A DNA stretch of 64,000 bases. Origin: JAOSJT01 sp035362335 (GTDB lineage: Bacteria; Bacteroidota; Ignavibacteria; SZUA-365). The stretch spans positions 71,704-135,703 of the forward strand of contig DAOSDL010000008.1 in assembly GCA_035362335.1 (NCBI GenBank), read 5' to 3'. The notes below the pieces were generated by a model that ran no database searches, had not been told where the DNA came from, and saw only the letters and a program-made list of their open reading frames with translations. A program made the translations under genes and the position numbers. Below, piece after piece: positions 35,911 to 44,632 of the stretch (position 1 is its first letter; each line of letters starts with the position of its first letter).

Positions 35911-35941
35911 GTAATTCCTCGTATGGTCGATGATAGAATAG

Positions 35942-35972
35942 TAAAGTTATTGCTTGTTTCGGGGTTACGCAA
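35942..35972 (-). promoter_or_regulatory. Promoter of porV: TTG-N20-TAACTTTA
   Basis: On the - strand TTG (35972-35970), 20 bases, then TAACTTTA (35949-35942), located between the porU stop (35979) and the porV start (35910). It would let porV and the genes behind it be made in excess over porU. Confidence 0.65.
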
Positions 35973-35978
35973 CCGTCG

Positions 35979-38900
35979 TCATCGCAAGAGGGACAGCCGG
36001 CCCAACACCTCGCTGCCCATGCCGCCGTCAACTGTGCGGCAAATCACTTTGTAGAGATACACGCCGTTCGACAACGCGTCGCCGTCCTCATCGCGGCCGT
36101 CCCAGGGCACAGCCACGAAGCGTTCGGCGATGTTGCGCGCTTCGAGCACGCGCACCTGCCGGCCCGACAACGTGTAGATCTTGATGTCCACGTTCACCGG
36201 ATTGCCCAGATTGTGGCGGAAAGTGAACGATGTTTCATCGCGCATGGGATTCGGGTAATTCAGCACGTCGGCCAGCGTCAAATCGCTGCTTCCGGCGACG
36301 GTGAACCAGGTTTCGGCCATGCTGGAATTGTTGAAAATGTCGTACGCACGCAGCCGCAGTGTATGTTGTCCGGGCTCGAGGCCACGGAAGCGATACGTCA
36401 CCGTACCCTTCTGATAAGAATCCACTTCGCCGGTGTAGTAATCGTTGAGCACAATGCCGGTGCTGCCGTTGTCCAACCAGGCTTCCAGATTGTGTCCAAT
36501 GCCCAGACCCGTTGTATTGATGCCGCTTTCATCGAACAAATCCGCGAGCAGTGTGGTTTCGCTGTTCACCACGTCGCCGGGACGGAAGGTGCGCGTGTCC
36601 ATGTACAACGCAATCACCGGACCGGTCTCGTCCTGTACGCTGCTGGTATCGGAACCTCCCACGCGCAGGTCGGCAAAGAATCCGGCGCCGTCCACCGCCG
36701 CATTGTCGAAATACATCGCGAGGCGACCGTTGTTGTTTTCGTAGGAAATGTCTTTCGGTACAATGAAACTGACCGTGAAACGTCCGTTGGCGATGCTGGC
36801 CTTGCCGCGATACAGCAAGCCACCCTGCAGGCGGTAGGTGTAGTTGATCCATTTGGGGGGATCGTTGATCACCACGTAGCGGTCCGCATCGAACAAACTC
36901 ACATCGGTGGTGCCGCTGAAACCCTCCCACACGCGCCCTTCGCCGTCGCGCACGCTGCCCTGCAGCGTCACCTTGCTCAGCGCCCGCAGCTGCACCGTGT
37001 CGGCGCTCACCGCCTCGTCGTTGATGCGGATTTCCTCCAACGTGGCTGCATAGCGCGGCAAGGCGAGACGCGTGGTCGGATCGCCGAAGAGATGGAATTT
37101 CTCATAGCCCGCTACACCACTGTAGCGCTGCTTGGTGCTGTATATCGCCTCACCCAGGCGCTTCGCACGACCATCGTCTTCACGTCCCTTGTTGAGCAGA
37201 TTCTCGAGAAATTCCTTGTTGAAGGCGCTGTTCTGATCCGAAAACACCACGCGGGGCGAGGACAATGCGCCGATGCTGCCGCCATCGGGCTTGAGCAGCA
37301 GCAGTTCGGTCCCGCTGCGCACTCCCGGAGCATCGTACAGGCCGAAGGTGCAGGTGGCCGCGCACATGAAGGTAAGACGATCCGCATTGGTCAACTGGGG
37401 AACGGTCACATCGGACACGAAAATCCGCTCCTGCGTCCACACGTCATGTGCGCCATGGCCTGTGTAATTCACCAGCAGCGTGCCCTGATTGATCTGATCC
37501 ACAATGGCCGCCGCCGCGTCGGGCTTGCGCCGTCCCGAAGCCGTGATTTCGGTGCGATAGGAGACGATGTAGATTTTTCGCTGATCCATCGACGCCGGGA
37601 CGCTCGAGGTCAGTCGCTCGGATTGCGCCGTGTGCTCCGGACCATCGCTGTCACGGGAGGAATTCCATCCGTCGTCGGCCACGAAGGTGACGTGGTTGCG
37701 CCAGGGCTCGAAGGCAGGCTGCGTTTCGTAACGGATAATTTTGTCCACCACGGCATTCGCTTCGGCGAGTGTCAGCACTGGAATGCGGCCAGTGGCCACA
37801 TCCACACGCGCGTCGTTGCGTGGCGTACCCACCACCTTTGCGTAGTAGTCGTCGGACACATACGAATCGATTTTGTTGATGGAATTCTCCGATTCGACCA
37901 CAGGCAACAGTATGGGCTCGGCCGTGGTGCGATTGCGGTAATCGAAATGTCCATCGCCGAGGAACAGCACGTAGCGCGGCGGCGTGGGCCAGCGTTTTAC
38001 CGCGTGCGCAACGAAATCGCGTATCGCGGTCAGGTCCGGCAAGGTGGAGGCAAATTCATTGTAAATCTCGCTTAGTCGAACCACTGCGGTGCTGATCCTG
38101 TCCTCACCGGCTCGCTCTCGATGTGCCTTGAGGCGCTGCGCCGCTTCGGCAAGCTGATCGTTGGTAATGATAACGAACTCGGCCCCGCTCTGCGTCAACA
38201 GACCCGAATTGGGAACGCCGACCGGCGCGGGAGCCGTCTTCAGCGCGGGGCGAGCCACTGCTAGAAACTGCCGCGGCTTGCCTCGCTCGTTCGACACCTG
38301 AAAGCGCACCGTGCCACCGCTGATGTTGGCATTGGCAATGCGCGTTACACTCGCCCAATCCGTTATATCGTACAGAACGATATCGCTGGTGGTGAAGCCG
38401 TTGATCACGAATTCCACCACCGCTGTGGTATCGGGCGCCGAAAACAGCAGCTCATCGTTCAGCGGCTCGAAACGGCGCGCGTAATGCCATTCCACCCAAT
38501 CCACATAGCCACCGCGGCTGCGGTCGGAGCTGCTCGACGAATACGTCAGCGTAACCGTGGCACGATCATCGGGGAGCTGTCCGGTACCGCTGAACGTGCG
38601 CGGTCCGGAGATTTTCGCCACATCGTCCACTTCCGAAGCGAAGGACACCGTTCCCAGCGAAATGCTGCCCAGCTCGCGCTCACCGTCGCGCACGGTAAAA
38701 CCATGCGTCACTTCGGAGCTGCCCACCACTTGCACACGATACACCACGGGCTCGTTGCGCACGAGTCCGTGCAAACGCCTTGCATACGCAATGGAGGAGG
38801 CACTGCCCGCACCGGGTATCAACCGTTTTCCGAACCACATCGATCCGGAATTCATCAGATTGGTCACTTCCTCTTCCTCGAACTCACGGCCGTTGAACCA

Positions 38901-39980
38901 TGCGGGCGTGTAGGGTTGCGGATCGCTGAGCGAGGCCTGTTGCGCGATGCGCTTGCCCGGCACTCCACCAAAGGTCATGAGAAACACGTTCTCATCCGCG
39001 AAGCGGTTGATGTAATGCTCGTACAGGCCCGAGGCGGGATTGTAGTCGAAGCCGCTCGTTCCCATGCCGAAAAACTGCACGTAATCATCCTCATCGAAAC
39101 GCCCGTCATCGCCGCCCACCACTTCTATCGCCACTTCCTGCAACGGCTCGGGGCGCTTCGCGTCGAGATCGCGCGGCAATTCCCTGCCTCCGCTGCTGAA
39201 CAGACGGATCGTCCGCGGATCGAGCGCAGCCACATCGATGCCGGCCGCGCTGAACCAGGCGCGCGACAGGCGATAGACGCCGGTCTGCGCCACAGTGATG
39301 CGATACCACGCACCCGAGGCCAGACTGTTCGCCGTGGATTTGGCAATCGCCGCCGGACGTTGCAGCTTCCAGGCACGCGCCTGTGACGCGTTGAGTAGTT
39401 GCGATGGCACTTCCTCGCCGGGCGTCACTGCTGCAAAGCGCTCCCGCGCACTGCCGAAGTCCACGCGCAACACCAGACGGGTGTACACGCGGAGCACGCG
39501 TGTTGCGGGATTGTACTGCGCGGCATTCAACACCAGATCGCCAAACATGCGGTCGCGTGCAATGCCGACATGTTCCAACGATGCTATCGACGCGGGAATG
39601 AATCCCGACGCCGAGTACAGCGGACCGCGCGGTGTGGTGATCTCCTCATCGTCCTGACGGGGAATGGTCACCGGCGCGAGATCCACACCCTGCTCGTCGC
39701 GATAATCCATTTCCACCACCGTCACACGATTGCCGACGGTGGAAGGAAGGCCAAGCAGCGTGCGCAACTGCGGGACTCGTGGATCGCCCACAGCAAAAGC
39801 GGACACGCCATCAACAATGTCCACGCGCGTCTCGCCGGAGGGCAGTCGTGTGACTGTCGCCGAGGGTCGGTACTCGATGAGCAATCCACCCGCGTCCTGC
39901 TGACGAATACGAAGGTCCTGCGCATGGGCGGATGCTAGTAGCAGCGTGGCGAACAACAGTATGTAGCGGAGACGCATCAT
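35979..39980 (-). CDS. porU: T9SS sortase PorU (C25-family cysteine peptidase)
   Basis: Cell-surface transpeptidase that removes the C-terminal sorting domain of T9SS cargo and attaches the cargo to the surface. The C25 (gingipain-like) domain has NYTGHGAHDVW with His842/His845 and FMCAATCTFGLYD with Cys873/Cys877, the expected His-Cys dyad. A T9SS-type C-terminal domain (NYPNPMRDETSFTFRHNL...GVYLYKVICR) ends the protein, as in known PorU. The start at 39980 (MMRLRYILLFATLLLASAHAQ) gives the signal peptide; an in-frame ATG at 40076 overlaps the flippase stop (ATGA) but would place 32 hydrophilic residues before it. It has 1333 residues. Confidence 0.94.
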   Translation of the reverse strand: MMRLRYILLFATLLLASAHAQDLRIRQQDAGGLLIEYRPSATVTRLPSGETRVDIVDGVSAFAVGDPRVPQLRTLLGLPSTVGNRVTVVEMDYRDEQGVDLAPVTIPRQDDEEITTPRGPLYSASGFIPASIASLEHVGIARDRMFGDLVLNAAQYNPATRVLRVYTRLVLRVDFGSARERFAAVTPGEEVPSQLLNASQARAWKLQRPAAIAKSTANSLASGAWYRITVAQTGVYRLSRAWFSAAGIDVAALDPRTIRLFSSGGRELPRDLDAKRPEPLQEVAIEVVGGDDGRFDEDDYVQFFGMGTSGFDYNPASGLYEHYINRFADENVFLMTFGGVPGKRIAQQASLSDPQPYTPAWFNGREFEEEEVTNLMNSGSMWFGKRLIPGAGSASSIAYARRLHGLVRNEPVVYRVQVVGSSEVTHGFTVRDGERELGSISLGTVSFASEVDDVAKISGPRTFSGTGQLPDDRATVTLTYSSSSSDRSRGGYVDWVEWHYARRFEPLNDELLFSAPDTTAVVEFVINGFTTSDIVLYDITDWASVTRIANANISGGTVRFQVSNERGKPRQFLAVARPALKTAPAPVGVPNSGLLTQSGAEFVIITNDQLAEAAQRLKAHRERAGEDRISTAVVRLSEIYNEFASTLPDLTAIRDFVAHAVKRWPTPPRYVLFLGDGHFDYRNRTTAEPILLPVVESENSINKIDSYVSDDYYAKVVGTPRNDARVDVATGRIPVLTLAEANAVVDKIIRYETQPAFEPWRNHVTFVADDGWNSSRDSDGPEHTAQSERLTSSVPASMDQRKIYIVSYRTEITASGRRKPDAAAAIVDQINQGTLLVNYTGHGAHDVWTQERIFVSDVTVPQLTNADRLTFMCAATCTFGLYDAPGVRSGTELLLLKPDGGSIGALSSPRVVFSDQNSAFNKEFLENLLNKGREDDGRAKRLGEAIYSTKQRYSGVAGYEKFHLFGDPTTRLALPRYAATLEEIRINDEAVSADTVQLRALSKVTLQGSVRDGEGRVWEGFSGTTDVSLFDADRYVVINDPPKWINYTYRLQGGLLYRGKASIANGRFTVSFIVPKDISYENNNGRLAMYFDNAAVDGAGFFADLRVGGSDTSSVQDETGPVIALYMDTRTFRPGDVVNSETTLLADLFDESGINTTGLGIGHNLEAWLDNGSTGIVLNDYYTGEVDSYQKGTVTYRFRGLEPGQHTLRLRAYDIFNNSSMAETWFTVAGSSDLTLADVLNYPNPMRDETSFTFRHNLGNPVNVDIKIYTLSGRQVRVLEARNIAERFVAVPWDGRDEDGDALSNGVYLYKVICRTVDGGMGSEVLGRLSLLR

Positions 39981-40072
39981 ACGGATTCCATGTCCATTGG
40001 AAGAGGAAATGCCATCCCGCAAACTGCCATGCGGGACTATATCGTGCAACGTAAAAATCCGTCCATTCGTGT

Positions 40073-41332
40073 TCATCGCCCTTCACCTGTTCCGAGGTTT
40101 CGCGCGCGGCGATAGTAGTACACATTCATGCCGATGTTCAGGGCGTAGGTGGCGATGTATGCGATGGCTGCTCCTGTCATGGCCCAGAACGGGATGAGCA
40201 GCAGATTCAGCACAATATTCGTGACCGACGTGCTGATGGACATGATGCGAATGGCCTTTCCCTGCCGCTTCGCGGCGAGAAAGGCATTGTACGGACTGTT
40301 GAGCGCGCCCAATGCCACGCCGAGCGCCAATAGCGGCAGCACCTGCAAGGCGGAATTATATGCGCCCGGGAAAAACACCGGAACCAACACCGGCCCCAAC
40401 ACCGCAACAGCCGCCCCTCCGCCCAGCGCCCAAATCGCGCTGCCACGGAGTACGCGCGCAGGAATGGCGTCCATGCCGGTGAAGGACTTGTAGGAGCTTT
40501 GCGCCAATGCGCGGTTGAACAGTCCGATGGGCATTGCCATGGTCAGCGCGATGGAGTAGAAGGCCACCGGTGTGGGTCCGTGAAACTTCGTGATCAGAAT
40601 TTTATCCAATCCCGTTGCCAATCCATCCACCACGCGGCCAGTGTATACATCACGACCGAAGGCCCGCACCTCCTTGAACACCGTGCGTATCGCCTGCCGC
40701 ACACCGCGCAGCGAAGGGTGCAGCACGGTGACCACCACCAACACGGTGAGGCCGCTCGCAAGCAAGGTGACCAGCACCGCGCGCGACACATCCGAGGCAA
40801 CGAGGCCAGGCACAAGCAACAGCCCCACCAGCAGCACTCGCGGAAGCACGATGGCCAGCGAGAGAAGCCGGATGTTGCCACCACCCTGACTCATCGACAG
40901 CACCATCTCGTACAACGGCAGCATCGCCGCGAGAGGTGCGGCCAGCAGCAGCACGCGCCCCGCACCCTGGTGAAACCACGCATCCACGAGCATGGACGCG
41001 GCGGCAATGCAAAGTGCGTAGAGCATACCGACACCGCTCGACAGCACAAGCAGCGCACCCGCCATCGACCGTTGCGCGGCCGCGTCTTGTTCAATCGCAA
41101 TCAGGCGCATTCCCGCGGGAGCAATGCCGAAATCGAAGAACATCCCCGTAAAGGCAAACAGGGCGACGATAAACGAGTAGGTACCGAAATCCTCCACACT
41201 GAGCGCGCTGGCGAGCAATCCATACACCAGGATGCCCAATGCGGAATTCGCCGCCATTGCCAGCATCTGCAGCAGGGTATTCCGTCCCAGCGGCGATGCG
41301 AGCATGCGCCGCATTTCCGCAAACCTGCTCAT
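40073..41332 (-). CDS. Polysaccharide flippase (MOP/Wzx superfamily)
   Basis: Multi-pass protein with about 12 hydrophobic helices, starting MSRFAEMRRMLASPLGRNTLLQMLAMAANSALGILVYGLLA and including VEDFGTYSFIVALFAFTGMFFDFG, a typical Wzx N-terminal pattern. It probably moves lipid-linked sugar across the inner membrane. A longer frame to 41431 is open, but the promoter and the family start favour 41332. Being in front of porU it may serve A-LPS synthesis, to which T9SS cargo is attached in studied species; that link is inference. Confidence 0.85.
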   Translation of the reverse strand: MSRFAEMRRMLASPLGRNTLLQMLAMAANSALGILVYGLLASALSVEDFGTYSFIVALFAFTGMFFDFGIAPAGMRLIAIEQDAAAQRSMAGALLVLSSGVGMLYALCIAAASMLVDAWFHQGAGRVLLLAAPLAAMLPLYEMVLSMSQGGGNIRLLSLAIVLPRVLLVGLLLVPGLVASDVSRAVLVTLLASGLTVLVVVTVLHPSLRGVRQAIRTVFKEVRAFGRDVYTGRVVDGLATGLDKILITKFHGPTPVAFYSIALTMAMPIGLFNRALAQSSYKSFTGMDAIPARVLRGSAIWALGGGAAVAVLGPVLVPVFFPGAYNSALQVLPLLALGVALGALNSPYNAFLAAKRQGKAIRIMSISTSVTNIVLNLLLIPFWAMTGAAIAYIATYALNIGMNVYYYRRARNLGTGEGR

Positions 41333-41519
41333 ATCAGCCGGCAGCCCTGCGGGCAATATGGTAGCGACAAGGCGGTAGCAGCCCTGCGATCGCGGTGCGC
41401 GTTGATGAGAAACGTGAATTGCCTGTGACATCCGGTGCGGACGATCCGTATGGAAAAAACTGCAACGGTACCGAAGTGTCTATACGTTTCTCTGATTGGA
41501 TGGAAAAAATGGAACAAGA

Positions 41520-41549
41520 CAAGTTAGAGTATCGAATGGCGCATGTCAA
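41520..41549 (-). promoter_or_regulatory. Promoter of flippase-porU: TTG-N20-TAACTTG
   Basis: On the - strand TTG (41549-41547) is followed after 20 bases by TAACTTG (41526-41520). The TTG overlaps the stop codon of the methionine sulfoxide reductase gene. The leader to the start at 41332 would be about 180 bases. Confidence 0.6.
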
Positions 41550-42046
41550 GCGGGAAAAATCCGCCCCTTCCAGGCCTCAAGATGCGCACCGATCAATGCG
41601 GCGGCTTCGGTGAACAAGCGCTCGTCCACCAGCGAAAAACGCTTGTGCACGGGACTGTCGATGTCGAGCACGCCCCATACCTCGCCGTGGACCAGTATTG
41701 GCACCACGAGTTCCGAACGGGATGCGGGATCACACGCGATATGGCCATCGAAGTTGATTACATCGGGAATGTTCATCATCCGCTTCTCGCGGACGGCTGC
41801 GGCGCACACACCCTCTTCCAACGCGAGTATGGTGCACGCGGGTTTTCCATGGAACGGCCCGAGCCGCAGTGCATCGCCATCGAGGATATAGAATCCCACC
41901 CAGTTCACCGCGTCGAGCGACCAGTAGAACAACGAGGCCACATTCGCCATCGTGGTCACCGGCGGCTCGGTGGGATCGAGTATCGCATGCAGTTGGGGAA
42001 TCAGGTCTTCGGGTTTCGCGTCGGTCTGGATGACAATCTCACTCAC
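41546..42046 (-). CDS. msrC: Free-methionine-(R)-sulfoxide reductase (GAF domain)
   Basis: Single GAF-domain enzyme that reduces free Met-R-O. The active site is clear: GPFHGKPACTIL (Cys71), GVCAAAV (Cys81) and GHIACDPASRSELVVPI (Cys105); the 10- and 24-residue spacings of the three cysteines equal those of the yeast and E. coli enzymes. GVLDIDSP is also conserved. I prefer GTG 42046 (VSEIVIQTDA) with GGAG seven bases upstream, giving 166 residues; an ATG at 42106 would add 20 residues and overlap the promoter of the divergent gene. Confidence 0.92.
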   Translation of the reverse strand: MSEIVIQTDAKPEDLIPQLHAILDPTEPPVTTMANVASLFYWSLDAVNWVGFYILDGDALRLGPFHGKPACTILALEEGVCAAAVREKRMMNIPDVINFDGHIACDPASRSELVVPILVHGEVWGVLDIDSPVHKRFSLVDERLFTEAAALIGAHLEAWKGRIFPA

Positions 42047-42063
42047 GTCGTTCTCCGCCTCAT

Positions 42064-42092
42064 TTGAACTTTCCTTGAAATTACCTAGCTTG
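42064..42092 (+). promoter_or_regulatory. Promoter of small OMP gene: TTG-N19-TAGCTTG
   Basis: TTG at 42064-42066, 19 bases, TAGCTTG at 42086-42092, 31 bases before the start codon at 42124. Confidence 0.6.
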
Positions 42093-42123
42093 CCGCATAC
42101 GAACAAGTAAAAGGGTCTCCATT

Positions 42124-42618
42124 ATGCGGTACGGAACATTCCTCATTACACTCGTTGCGCTTGTCCTGATCGCTGCCGCAACACCACTGCGCGCCCAGGA
42201 ACAGACGGAGTTTTATCAGCAGAAGGAGCGCTGGGGCGTGGGCTTGCAGGCCGGCCTCATGTCGGGCATGGGCCTGGCGGCGCGCTTCCATCCCCAGGGG
42301 CGCTTCGGCTTCCAACTCGCCGGCGGCGCCTTCAAAGGCAGCGGCGACATGGTGGGCGACATCGGCATCGAAGGCCAATTCGATTTCGATCTCGATGGTC
42401 GTAACCGCTTCTACGGGTTTGTGGGAATGGGTCTGTACACGAACGGCAAGGACGGCGACGACAAGCTCGAAGGTCCGTTCCGCGCGGGCTTCGGCCTGGC
42501 CTACGACTGGGCCTTCGCGCGCACCATGGTGTTCAGCACCTCGCTCGGTCTCACCTATTTCACCGATGGCGTATTCCTCCCCTTGCCGCAGGTCGGACTG
42601 TATTACATCTTCGACTGA
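42124..42618 (+). CDS. Small outer-membrane beta-barrel protein
   Basis: Signal peptide (MRYGTFLITLVALVLIAAATPLRAQ) followed by alternating amphipathic strands (WGVGLQAGLMSGMGLAARFHP, FGFQLAGGAFKG, RFYGFVGMGLYTNG, FRAGFGLAYDWAF, TMVFSTSLGLTYFTDG) and a C-terminal VGLYYIFD ending in an aromatic strand. This is the pattern of an eight-stranded barrel of the OmpA/OmpW size class. No family assignment beyond that is possible. Its end overlaps that of the convergent HAD phosphatase by 16 bases. Confidence 0.75.
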   Translation: MRYGTFLITLVALVLIAAATPLRAQEQTEFYQQKERWGVGLQAGLMSGMGLAARFHPQGRFGFQLAGGAFKGSGDMVGDIGIEGQFDFDLDGRNRFYGFVGMGLYTNGKDGDDKLEGPFRAGFGLAYDWAFARTMVFSTSLGLTYFTDGVFLPLPQVGLYYIFD

Positions 42619-43286
42619 CCGCGATCGATCGTCCCCTCGACGATGTCCCTGATCATATCGAAGGCGCTCACCAGGTACTCCGGGTCGAGCGCCTTCAGCA
42701 TTTCCACCGGCTGAAAGCCATAACTCACCGCACACGCATCCACGCCCGCCGCACGTGCGCATTCGATGTCGTACACCGAGTCCCCCACCATCAACGTGCG
42801 CGAGGTCTCAACGCCCAGGTCCGCGATCATCGTGAGCAAAGGCAGTGGCGACGGTTTCATTTCCGTGAAGCTGTCGCCGCCAGCCACGCGTTCGAACAGC
42901 GCATCCATACCGAGATGGCGCAGCAGCCGCAGCGAAGCGTCTTCGGGTTTGTTGCTGAGTACCGCGAGGCGGCACCCGCGTGCTTGCAGCGCGCGCAGGG
43001 TGTTCGTCACTCCAGGATACGGGATGGTGTGCTCCAGTCCGTGACGCTCGTACAAGGCCGCATAGGTGCCGAGCAGCGCGGCGGGGTCCGTGTCGACGGC
43101 GCCCGCGTGCTCGAGCGCGCAGCGCAACAGATGCCGCACGCCCCGACCGATGCACGCGCGCACATCATCGGCCGGGAGCGCTTCAAGGTCGAGCGTGCGT
43201 AGCAAGGCGTTCACCGCGTTGTGTATGCCGGCGAAGGAATCGAGCAGCGTGCCGTCGAGATCGAGTACGAGAAGATCGTAGCGCAT
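42603..43286 (-). CDS. HAD-family phosphatase, phosphoglycolate-phosphatase-like
   Basis: HAD motif I DLDGTLLDS (with the nucleophile Asp8 and acid Asp10), motif II LSNKPED, motif III lysine in KPSPLPLL and motif IV GDSVYDIECA are all visible, with a helical cap domain between motifs I and II (subclass C1). This is the Gph/PpaX type. Starting at 43286 (MRYDLLVLDLDG) removes 31 residues of an upstream open frame that would not fit the family. The true substrate may be another small phosphate ester. Confidence 0.9.
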   Translation of the reverse strand: MRYDLLVLDLDGTLLDSFAGIHNAVNALLRTLDLEALPADDVRACIGRGVRHLLRCALEHAGAVDTDPAALLGTYAALYERHGLEHTIPYPGVTNTLRALQARGCRLAVLSNKPEDASLRLLRHLGMDALFERVAGGDSFTEMKPSPLPLLTMIADLGVETSRTLMVGDSVYDIECARAAGVDACAVSYGFQPVEMLKALDPEYLVSAFDMIRDIVEGTIDRGQSKM

Positions 43287-43396
43287 GAGGAAAACACTCC
43301 GTGAGGCGGAACAAATCGGGCCGGCGGCCGGTTGATTCTGCTTGTGGCCGCGTTTCAAGATGCAAGAAAAAATTTCCAAGAAGAATCGGCGACATC

Positions 43397-43427
43397 TTGA
43401 TCCGGCGCAAAAAATTTTCTAGCTTAA
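43397..43427 (+). promoter_or_regulatory. Promoter of tRNA genes: TTG-N20-TAGCTTAA
   Basis: TTG at 43397-43399, 20 bases, then TAGCTTAA at 43420-43427; tRNA-Lys begins 18 bases later. Confidence 0.65.
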
Positions 43428-43445
43428 AGGACCACTTTTTGTGGC

Positions 43446-43520
43446 GGGGCTGTAGCTCAGTGGTAGAGCATCTGCCTTTTAAGCAGAGGGTCGATGGTTC
43501 GAACCCATCCAGCCTCACCA
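43446..43520 (+). tRNA. tRNA-Lys (anticodon TTT)
   Basis: Complete cloverleaf: acceptor GGGGCTG / CAGCCTC (one G-T pair), D arm GCTCAGTGGTAGAGC, anticodon stem TCTGC / GCAGA with loop CTTTTAA (anticodon TTT at 43478-43480), T arm GATGG-TTCGAAC-CCATC. Discriminator A and encoded CCA follow. Confidence 0.97.
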
Positions 43521-43530
43521 GAAAGAGTAC

Positions 43531-43614
43531 GCGGAAGTGGTGAAATTGGCAGACACACCATCTTGAGGGGGTGGCGCTCGAAAGGGCATGCGGGTTCAAG
43601 TCCCGCCTTCCGCA
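43531..43614 (+). tRNA. tRNA-Leu (anticodon GAG)
   Basis: Class II tRNA: acceptor GCGGAAG / CTTCCGC, D arm GGTGAAATTGGCAGACAC, anticodon stem CCATC / GGTGG with loop TTGAGGG (GAG at 43565-43567), a variable arm GCGCTCGAAAGGGCAT, T arm GCGGG-TTCAAGT-CCCGC. CCA is not encoded. It is 10 bases after tRNA-Lys. Confidence 0.96.
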
Positions 43615-43694
43615 CTCCACGTTTCCAGCCGAATTGTTCCTCGCCGAATCTTCGCTACACTCGACCACCGATTCTCGGTGCAAGGAGAACCACG

Positions 43695-44444
43695 ATGCAA
43701 GGAAAATCTCTCTTCATTCTGTTCCTGTTCGCTTCCCTGTCGTTGTCCACGGCCTTCGCGCAGAGCAACAACGAGGCGAAGAAACTTTTCAACGAAGGCA
43801 ACGCTCTGCTGAAATCCGGCGACTTTGAAGGCGCCATCGGCAAGTACAACGCCGCCATCAAAATCGAGAAGCACGAGTTCTACTTCTACCAGCGCGGCCT
43901 CGCCGAGAAAAAGGCACGCAAGGTGGACGAGTCCATCGCGTCCTTCGAAGAAGCGATCAAGTTGAATCCCAAATTCGCCGCGGGCTATGTTGCGCTGGCA
44001 GGATCGCAGTTCGGCAAGGGCGACTATCAGGCCGCCATCGACAATTATGAAAAAGGACTGAAGGAAAATCCCACGCTCGGTCCCGCCAAGAAAGGCCTCG
44101 CCGCCGCGCAGGCCGCCCGTGCCGCCGACCAGATCAAGAACGGCGATGTGAGCGGCGCGATCGAGATGGCGAAAAAAGCCATCGAACACGATCCGAAATT
44201 CGACAAGGCCCACATCATTCTCGCGCAGGCCTACAACAAGGACGGCAAGTACGATGCAGCCGTCAAGTCGGCCGAGGAAGCACTCAAGCTGATCAAAGGA
44301 CCGAAAGGCGCCGCGTACTTCGAAATGGGTCTCGCCTATCGCAACATGGGCAACATGGCCAAAGCCAAGGACGCCTTCACCAATGCGAAAAAGGATCCCG
44401 CCTACGCGCGCAATGCGGACTATGAGTTGAAAATGCTCAAGTAG
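43695..44444 (+). CDS. Secreted TPR-repeat protein
   Basis: Start at 43695 with AAGGAGA eight bases before it gives a signal peptide (MQGKSLFILFLFASLSLSTAFAQ). The mature 225 residues are five or six TPR units, for example FNEGNALLKSGDFEGAIGKYNAAIKI, ASFEEAIKLNPKFAAGYVALAGSQFGKGDY and YFEMGLAYRNMGNMAKAKDAFTNAKKD. It likely sits in the periplasm as an interaction scaffold. It follows the two tRNAs and ends in a strong terminator. Confidence 0.88.
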   Translation: MQGKSLFILFLFASLSLSTAFAQSNNEAKKLFNEGNALLKSGDFEGAIGKYNAAIKIEKHEFYFYQRGLAEKKARKVDESIASFEEAIKLNPKFAAGYVALAGSQFGKGDYQAAIDNYEKGLKENPTLGPAKKGLAAAQAARAADQIKNGDVSGAIEMAKKAIEHDPKFDKAHIILAQAYNKDGKYDAAVKSAEEALKLIKGPKGAAYFEMGLAYRNMGNMAKAKDAFTNAKKDPAYARNADYELKMLK

Positions 44445-44483
44445 GCAATCCCTGCACGTACGGATTCCCCGATAGAGTTTTTC

Positions 44484-44510
44484 ATCCCGCCCTCGTGGCG
44501 GGATTTTTTT
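44484..44510 (+). terminator. Terminator after TPR gene
   Basis: An 8-bp stem ATCCCGCC / GGCGGGAT with a 5-base loop is followed directly by TTTTTT. Confidence 0.88.
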
Positions 44511-44632
44511 CGCCATGACTGCACGGGAAGACCACGACCGGGAAGGAGCGGGCGCGAAACGCGCGGATGCAACGCGACGCCGACCGCCTGCTGCGCGCGG
44601 TACTCAAATGGATCCGTTACGATGGCAAATTC